Below, in pieces: positions 59,014-64,000 of a stretch of DNA of 64,000 nt. The translations under genes and the position numbers were made by a program. The notes beneath the pieces are model-generated. The model had not been told where the DNA came from. It saw nothing but the letters and a program-made list of their open reading frames with translations, and ran no database searches. Source of the stretch: Nonomuraea roseoviolacea subsp. carminata. GTDB taxonomy: Bacteria; Actinomycetota; Actinomycetes; Streptosporangiales; Streptosporangiaceae. The stretch spans positions 4,670,001-4,734,000 of the forward strand of contig NZ_JAMZEC010000001.1 of assembly GCF_024172185.1 (NCBI RefSeq). Direction: 5' to 3'. How positions within the stretch are numbered: the stretch's first letter is position 1; each line of letters begins with the position of its first letter.

Positions 59014-59880
59014 GTGAGCAAGCCCCCCGCCGCGCCTCCCGTCGCGCCAGAGCCGCTGCCGGCTCCGGTGTTCGACAGCCACTGCCACCTCGACGTCATG
59101 GTGGGCGACCGGCAGGCGTCCTCAGGCGACCCGGTCGCCCAGGCGGCGCAGGCCGCGTCGGCCACCGTGAGCGGCATCCTCGACGCCGCCCGCGCCGTCG
59201 GCGTCACCCGGCTCGTCACGATCGGCTACGACCTGCCGTCGTCCCGGTGGAACGCCGAGGTGGCGGCCGAGCACGCCGACATCCACGCCGGGGTGGCGAT
59301 CCACCCCAACGAGGCGCACGCCGCCACCCCCGAGGCGCTGGCCGAGATCGAGGAGCTGGCCGGCCGGCCCGAGGTGCGCGCGGTGGGCGAGACCGGCCTC
59401 GACTACTTCCGCGACTGGGCGAGCCGCGACGACCAGCACGCCTCGTTCCGGGCGCACATCGAGATCGCCAAGCGCACCGGCAAGGCGCTGGTCATCCACG
59501 ACCGCGACGCCCACGCCGACGTGCTCAAGGTGCTGGCCGAGGAGGGGGCGCCGCCGGTCGTGGTGTTCCACAGCTTCTCGGGCGACGCCGAGATGGCCGC
59601 CGAGTGCGCGGCGGCGGGCTACTACCTGTCGTTCTCCGGGCCCGTCACCTACAAGAACGCCGGCTACCTGCGCGAGGCGGCCCGGGTGGCGCCGGTGGAG
59701 CTCATGCTCGTCGAGACCGACGCCCCCTACCTGCCGCCGGTGCCGCACCGCGGCAAGCCCAACGCGCCCTACCTGATCCCGCTGACCCTGCGCTGCCTGG
59801 CGGAGGTCAAGGGGATCGAGCCGGGCGCGCTGTGCGAGGCGATCGACGCCAACGGGGTGGCCGTCTTCGGCGCGTGGTGA
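59014..59880 (+). CDS. tatD: TatD-family metal-dependent DNase/hydrolase
   Basis: A 288-residue TIM-barrel metallohydrolase. Motifs are FDSHCHLD (metal pair), IHPNEA, VGETGLDYFRD, ALVIHDRDAHADVL, FHSFSGDAEMAAEC and VETDAPYLPPVPHRGKPN. TatD proteins act as 3'-5' exonucleases in DNA repair and turnover. GTG 59014 is chosen; GTG 59008, overlapping the metG stop as GTGA, is equally possible and adds two residues. It is cotranscribed with metG. Confidence 0.94.
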   Translation: MSKPPAAPPVAPEPLPAPVFDSHCHLDVMVGDRQASSGDPVAQAAQAASATVSGILDAARAVGVTRLVTIGYDLPSSRWNAEVAAEHADIHAGVAIHPNEAHAATPEALAEIEELAGRPEVRAVGETGLDYFRDWASRDDQHASFRAHIEIAKRTGKALVIHDRDAHADVLKVLAEEGAPPVVVFHSFSGDAEMAAECAAAGYYLSFSGPVTYKNAGYLREAARVAPVELMLVETDAPYLPPVPHRGKPNAPYLIPLTLRCLAEVKGIEPGALCEAIDANGVAVFGAW

Positions 59881-59881
59881 C

Positions 59882-61108
59882 CTAGCCGCCCAGCGACATC
59901 CCGAAGTCGGAGCCGTTCGCGGGCTGCACGTCCTGCGGCTCCTCCGCGTTGCGGCCGGCCACCGCGACCTTCCCGTACGGGGCGGCGTCGGGCCGGCCCA
60001 CGTACAGCTTGTTGCCGCTGAAGGCCAGGGCGTAGCCGGCGAGGCCGTCCGCGGCGGGGAGCACGCGCTCGTCGGCCGGGCTGCGGAAGGACACCACGCG
60101 CACGCCGCCGCCGTACGGAGCCCCGACGGCCAGCCTGCCGTCGGCCGAGGCGGCCAACGAGAAGCCGAACGCCTGCTTGCCGCCCTGCCGGACGGTCCTC
60201 AAAGGCGCGAGCTTGGGGTCCAGGAGCTGCACGTAGCCGGGGCCGGGCGCGCTCGCCGCGAGGCCCGCGCCGTCGGCGTACGCCACCGCGTAGCCGTACC
60301 GGTCGCCGTCGGCGTCGGTGGGGGAGTCGAGCTTGACGCCCGACAGCCTGGACGCGAGCGCGTCCTCGATGACGACCACCGACCCCGAATCGATCTTGCC
60401 GGTGCCGACCTGACGGCCCGCGCCGTCGTCGTTCTCGTACGGCACGCCCACGATGAGCTGGTTGCCCGCGCCGAAGGCCAGCGCCCAGCCGAACTGGTCG
60501 CCCACCTCGCCGTTGCCCGGCACCTCCGGCGACTCCTGGCTGATCCGGCGCGGCCGGCCCTCGCCCTTGGCCACGTACACGGCGCCCGTGTCGGCCAGCC
60601 GGGCCTCGTCCTCGTACGGTGCGCCGATCGCCACCAGGTCGCCCTTGCCGGCCACGGACCAGCCGAAGTGGGCGTCGCGCTGCGGCTCGGCGGCGGTGAG
60701 CTGCCGGGGCGGCGCCGCGCCCCCGCCGTACACGACGTAGGCGGCGCCCGCGTCCTCGCTGCCGCGCACGTCGGTGAACGGCGCGCCGACGACCAGGTCG
60801 GCGCAGGCGTCGGCGTTGACCTTGGCCAGCCGCACCGACCAGCCGAACCCGTCCCCCCGCGCCAGACCGGGCACCGGGACGGGCACGACCTTCTGCCCGG
60901 AGATCACGTGGACGGCGCCCTTGTCGCCGTCGGCGAACGGGTCACCCACGGCCACGTCGTCCACGCCGTCACCGTCGAAGTCGCTGGGGCCGGCGCAGGC
61001 CGCCTTCTCGGTTTTCGCGTGTACGGTGGCGGTCGCGGGATCGGCCATGCCCACGGCCGTCGTGGACAGCATCACCGCGGCGAGGACCGCCGCGCGCAGG
61101 ATGATCAC
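59882..61108 (-). CDS. Secreted FG-GAP (integrin alpha-like) repeat protein
   Basis: A 408-residue protein with an N-terminal signal peptide (VIILRAAVLAAVMLSTTAVGMA). It then has about six blades of a beta-propeller. The calcium-binding FG-GAP motif is clearest in PSDFDGDGVDDVAVGDPFADGD. Repeated pairs such as GDGFGWSV, DAHFGWSV, GDQFGWAL, GDRYGYAV and QAFGFSL mark the blades. It should be extracellular and bind ligands or surfaces. The GTG start overlaps the stop of the Ser/Thr kinase gene (GTGA), so the two are coupled. Confidence 0.86.
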   Translation of the reverse strand: MIILRAAVLAAVMLSTTAVGMADPATATVHAKTEKAACAGPSDFDGDGVDDVAVGDPFADGDKGAVHVISGQKVVPVPVPGLARGDGFGWSVRLAKVNADACADLVVGAPFTDVRGSEDAGAAYVVYGGGAAPPRQLTAAEPQRDAHFGWSVAGKGDLVAIGAPYEDEARLADTGAVYVAKGEGRPRRISQESPEVPGNGEVGDQFGWALAFGAGNQLIVGVPYENDDGAGRQVGTGKIDSGSVVVIEDALASRLSGVKLDSPTDADGDRYGYAVAYADGAGLAASAPGPGYVQLLDPKLAPLRTVRQGGKQAFGFSLAASADGRLAVGAPYGGGVRVVSFRSPADERVLPAADGLAGYALAFSGNKLYVGRPDAAPYGKVAVAGRNAEEPQDVQPANGSDFGMSLGG

Positions 61109-63114
61109 AGCCTGACCTCCACCTGTCGGCCCCCCTTGAGCAGGGTCGCCGTGAGCCGGACGGGAGTGCGGTAGAGAGGCAGGTCGAAGACGTATGCCCG
61201 GTCGAGGCGGCCACCAGGCGCGATCACGTCGGGAAGCTGGACCGGCGCGGGCTCGTGCCGGCCGCCCTGGTCGTCCACCAGCGACACGGCCGGGCTGCCG
61301 ATCTCCCGCAGGGCGCCCCCCGGGTTGATCATCGACCAGCGCACGACGCAGAGCTGCCCCTGGGTCTGCCGCGTGCCCTCGTACTCCTTCAGCCCGCACG
61401 TCGGCGCGGTCGCGACCACCAGCACCGGGTCGTCGAACGACGCGCCGAGCGGGAACCGGCGACCGAGATCGGCCGGCTGCCGTTGCGCCGCCGGGGAGGC
61501 GCTGCGGGTACGGGTGGGCGAGCCGGCGTCGCGGGGAGAGGTGGTGATGAGGACCGCCGCGGTGACGGCGATGGCGAGAACGGCGGCGCCCGCGGCGATG
61601 AGCCAGCGGGTGCCGCGGGGACGCCGGGCCTGCTGGTCCTGGGGCGGGATGGTGTCGGAGGTCTCCAGGGGGCGTGAGAGGGCTGCTCGCGGCTCACCGC
61701 GGGCGGCCTCGACGCCTGCGCCCCCGGCCTGGCTCTGTGCCCGGCCCTGTGCCTGGGCCTGGGCGTCCCACTGGGCGAGCTGCTCGCGTGCGGCCAACTC
61801 CTCGCGCCGCGCCAGCTCCTCCTCGGACAAGGCGCCCGGCTTCTCCACCCGGGTGGGCCCCGAGGCGGGGCCGGCCGACACCGAGCCTCCAGGCGTCGAG
61901 GTGCGCGACGCCGAGCCTTTCGCACTAGGCCCCGAGGGGGGCGTAGAGGGGGAGACGGGACCCGAGGGGGACGTAGAGGGTGAGACAGGACCCGAGGGAG
62001 GCGTAGACGGTGAGACAGGACCCGAAGGGGACGTAGAGGGTGAGACGGGGCCCGAGGGGGATGTGGAGGGTGAGACGGGACCCGGCTGGGCGACAGACGT
62101 CGAGACGGACTTCTTCGATGGGGAACTCGGCGTCGCCAGGGTGTCGGCCGGCGGAGGGGTGGCGAAGGTCGCGGTGATGTCGGGCTCGTCCACCACGTTC
62201 TGCGGCGCCTGCCACTCGCTCATCAGCTCGGTGGCCACCAACGTCGGCGGATCCGCGGCCGGAGCCGTGGCCGCCGCCCCCGCGCCGGGGAGCCCGCCGC
62301 CGACCAGGGCGATCACGAGTTCCTGCGCCGAGGGCCGCTGGGTGGGGTCCATCGAGGTCGCCCGCCGTACGAGATCGTTGAGCGGGGCGGGAAGCGTGCC
62401 CAGCTCCGGGGCCGAGTGCAGCACCCGCGAGGCCAGCGTGATGACGTCACCCCGGCCGAACGGATGGCGCCCGTTGCCCGCGTAGGCGACCAGGCAGCCC
62501 CAGGCGAAGATGTCCACGGCCGGGGTGATCGTCTCGCCGCGTACCTGCTCGGGAGCCCACCAGCCCGGACTGCCGAGCAGCTCGCCGGACAACGTGAACC
62601 CGGTCTCCCGGTCCAGCGCCCGCGCGATGCCGAAGTCGATCACGCGCGGCCCGGACAGGGAGAGGATGACGTTGGCCGGCTTGAGGTCGCGATGGACCAG
62701 CCCCGCCACGTGGATGGCGGCCAGCGCCGCCGCGACGCCGAGCGCCACGCCGTGCAGCGGGCCGGGGTCGAGCGCGCCGTACTGGGAGATCTGGGCCGAC
62801 AGGGGGGTGCCCGCGATGTACTCGGTCACCATGTACGGCCGGCCGTCGCCGGTGTTGCCGTTGTCGAGGACCTGGGCGGTGCAGAACGAGGCCACCCTGC
62901 GCGCGTTCTCCACCTCGGCGTGGAAGCGGACCGCGAACCCCTCCTGGTTGGCGAACTCCGCCTTCACCACCTTGACCGCCACGAACCGCCCCGTGGGAGC
63001 GCGGGCCAGGAACACGGTGCCCATGCCGCCCTCGCCGAGGCGGCCGAGTAACCGGTACGGCCCGATCTCCCGCAGATCCGTCGGGCGAAGGGGTGCGGCG
63101 CCCGTTGGCTCCAT
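61105..63114 (-). CDS. Ser/Thr protein kinase with repeat linker and membrane anchor
   Basis: A protein of 669 residues from ATG 63114, or 688 from ATG 63171. The PknB-type kinase domain has LGEGGMGTVFLA, AVKVVK, HRDLKPANVIL, VIDFGIARA and SPGWWAPEQ. After residue ~300 comes a low-complexity linker with five GPVSPSTSPS-type repeats, a charged coiled coil (SEEELARREELAAREQLAQWDAQAQAQ) and one membrane helix (WLIAAGAAVLAIAVTAAVLI). An extracellular domain of about 130 residues follows, with cysteines in TCGLKEY and LCVVRW. It probably senses an external cue together with the coupled FG-GAP protein. ATG 63114 has AAGGGAC at good spacing and is preferred. Confidence 0.9.
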   Translation of the reverse strand: MEPTGAAPLRPTDLREIGPYRLLGRLGEGGMGTVFLARAPTGRFVAVKVVKAEFANQEGFAVRFHAEVENARRVASFCTAQVLDNGNTGDGRPYMVTEYIAGTPLSAQISQYGALDPGPLHGVALGVAAALAAIHVAGLVHRDLKPANVILSLSGPRVIDFGIARALDRETGFTLSGELLGSPGWWAPEQVRGETITPAVDIFAWGCLVAYAGNGRHPFGRGDVITLASRVLHSAPELGTLPAPLNDLVRRATSMDPTQRPSAQELVIALVGGGLPGAGAAATAPAADPPTLVATELMSEWQAPQNVVDEPDITATFATPPPADTLATPSSPSKKSVSTSVAQPGPVSPSTSPSGPVSPSTSPSGPVSPSTPPSGPVSPSTSPSGPVSPSTPPSGPSAKGSASRTSTPGGSVSAGPASGPTRVEKPGALSEEELARREELAAREQLAQWDAQAQAQGRAQSQAGGAGVEAARGEPRAALSRPLETSDTIPPQDQQARRPRGTRWLIAAGAAVLAIAVTAAVLITTSPRDAGSPTRTRSASPAAQRQPADLGRRFPLGASFDDPVLVVATAPTCGLKEYEGTRQTQGQLCVVRWSMINPGGALREIGSPAVSLVDDQGGRHEPAPVQLPDVIAPGGRLDRAYVFDLPLYRTPVRLTATLLKGGRQVEVRL
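61931..62090. repeat. Tandem 30-bp repeats in the kinase linker
   Basis: Five imperfect copies of a 30-base unit, starting at 61931, 61961, 61991, 62021 and 62051, plus a partial sixth. They are in frame and encode GPVSPSTSPS variants. Confidence 0.9.
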
Positions 63115-63202
63115 CAGGGACGTCCCTTCCTGTTCCACGCCATCCTCCCCTGTGGTCCCCCCGTACGCCATCGCACGTTCTTCGATGCGGGAGACTGGTT
63201 GG

Positions 63203-64000
63203 ATGATGAGGCTGCTGGGCCCAACAGAAATACGTATTTTGGCGGACAAGCTAGATCTTCGTCCCACGAAGAGGCTGGGACAGAACTTCGTCATCGACGG
63301 GGGTACCGTCCGGCGCATCGTACGGGCAGCGGACCTGTCGCCGGAAGACGTGGTGATCGAAGTGGGGCCCGGCCTCGGATCGCTCACCCTGGCGTTGCTG
63401 CCGTCGGCGCGGCACGTGGTGGCCGTCGAGATCGATCCCGTGCTGGCGACCCAGTTGCCGCTCACGGTGGAGGAGCGCGGCCTCGGCGACAAGCTGACCG
63501 TGGTGGCGGCCGACGCCATGCGCGTCTCCCTCGCCGACCTGGGCGGCCACACGCCCACGGCGCTGGTGGCCAACCTGCCGTACAACGTGGCGGTGCCGGT
63601 GGTGCTGCACCTGCTGGAGGCGTTGCCGTCGCTGGAGAAGGGCCTGGTCATGGTCCAGTCCGAGGTGGCCGACCGGCTCGCGGCGGGGCCGGGCTCCAAG
63701 GTGTACGGGGTGCCGTCGGTGAAGGCGGCCTGGTACGCGGACGTCCGCCGGGCGGGACCGGTGGGGCGCACGGTCTTCTGGCCGGTGCCCAACGTGGACT
63801 CGGGCCTGGTCTCGCTGGTCCGCCGCGACCCGCCGGCGACGAAGGCGACGCGGAAGGAGGTGTTCGCGGTGATCGACGCCGCGTTCGCCCAGCGCCGCAA
63901 GACCCTGCGCGCGGCACTGTCGTCCTGGGCCGGCGGCCCACCGGCGGCGGAGGAGGCCCTGCGGGGGGCGGGCGTGGACCCGTCGGCCCGCGGCGAGCAA
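63203..64000 (+). CDS. rsmA: 16S rRNA (adenine1518/1519-N6)-dimethyltransferase, 5' part (cut by window edge)
   Basis: At least 266 codons of the KsgA/RsmA family are open to the window end. After MMRLLGPTEIRILADKLDLRPTKRLGQNFV come the SAM motif VIEVGPGLGSLTLALL, VAVEIDP and the catalytic NLPYNVAVPV, then QSEVADRLAAGPGSKVYG. Near the cut edge is AFAQRRKTLRAALSSW. It dimethylates two adjacent adenines near the 3' end of 16S rRNA. GGGAG lies about ten bases upstream of the tandem ATGATG (63203/63206). It is divergent from the Ser/Thr kinase gene. Confidence 0.95.
   Translation, partial: MMRLLGPTEIRILADKLDLRPTKRLGQNFVIDGGTVRRIVRAADLSPEDVVIEVGPGLGSLTLALLPSARHVVAVEIDPVLATQLPLTVEERGLGDKLTVVAADAMRVSLADLGGHTPTALVANLPYNVAVPVVLHLLEALPSLEKGLVMVQSEVADRLAAGPGSKVYGVPSVKAAWYADVRRAGPVGRTVFWPVPNVDSGLVSLVRRDPPATKATRKEVFAVIDAAFAQRRKTLRAALSSWAGGPPAAEEALRGAGVDPSARGEQ

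Noticed and set aside
61931..62090. Regular 30-bp repeats as a CRISPR array
   Set aside because: There are no unique spacers; the units are contiguous and encode an in-frame Pro/Ser repeat in the kinase.

Overview
The window is a very GC-rich, gene-dense chromosomal segment from a filamentous actinobacterium. GTG starts, ATGA/GTGA overlaps, DUF574 and DUF5994 families, an actinobacterial leuA leader and a Pmt/metG/tatD/ksgA housekeeping block all fit. My best guess is a Streptosporangiales member (Nonomuraea- or Streptosporangium-like), but the genus cannot be fixed from the sequence alone.

Bases 1550-12646 (minus strand) hold the most interesting system: a compact ten-gene operon that matches, enzyme for enzyme, the early phosphinothricin (bialaphos) pathway. 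Read in the direction of transcription it encodes: Fe-dependent phosphonoacetaldehyde reductase (PhpC-like), 2-hydroxyethylphosphonate dioxygenase (PhpD-like), hydroxymethylphosphonate dehydrogenase (PhpE-like), PEP phosphonomutase, phosphonopyruvate decarboxylase, CTP:phosphonoformate cytidylyltransferase (PhpF-like), an archaeal-type phosphoglycerate mutase homologue (PhpH-like), an enolase homologue (PhpG-like), carboxyphosphonoenolpyruvate (CPEP) phosphonomutase, and phosphonoformaldehyde dehydrogenase (PhpJ-like). This set is predicted to run from PEP to phosphinopyruvate, a C-P-H compound. None of the later phosphinothricin genes (citrate-synthase-like Pms, P-methylase, NRPS, N-acetyltransferase) is visible on either side, so the end product is unknown. 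Two of the genes carry in-frame tandem repeats. A partial MFS transporter, a CGNR regulator and a small zinc-ribbon-like protein lie beyond the operon's 3' end.

Bases 13017-20996 (plus strand) are a catabolic or uptake unit: a four-gene PotABCD-type ABC transporter, an adenine-deaminase-family amidohydrolase, an M20D peptidase/amidohydrolase and a LacI repressor. A 31-bp palindrome sits over the predicted promoter of the transporter.

Bases 21008-33917 are mixed accessory genes: STAS and DUF5994 proteins, an AI-2E family membrane protein, a deletion scar joining the remains of a tetR gene and an epimerase gene, an MBL hydrolase, a DinB-like protein, a two-component system, a frameshifted 2-oxoglutarate oxygenase, a tiny secreted peptide, and MarR- and GntR-controlled genes. 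Bases 33932-35893 are leuA with a leaderless Leu-rich leader peptide and an attenuator hairpin. Bases 35894-50054 contain an SDR/MerR pair, a secreted family-8 polysaccharide lyase, an RsbW-like ATPase, an orphan sensor kinase, tandem DUF574 methyltransferases, a DUF6493 protein and an MBL/MerR pair. Both MerR pairs show the classic dyad inside a 19-bp promoter spacer.

Bases 50165-64000 are more conserved: two protein O-mannosyltransferase paralogues in inverted orientation around rsmI, two further membrane glycosyltransferases, metG, tatD, an FG-GAP secreted protein coupled to a Ser/Thr kinase, and the start of ksgA (cut by the window edge). No rRNA, tRNA, CRISPR array, insertion sequence or prophage was recognised.
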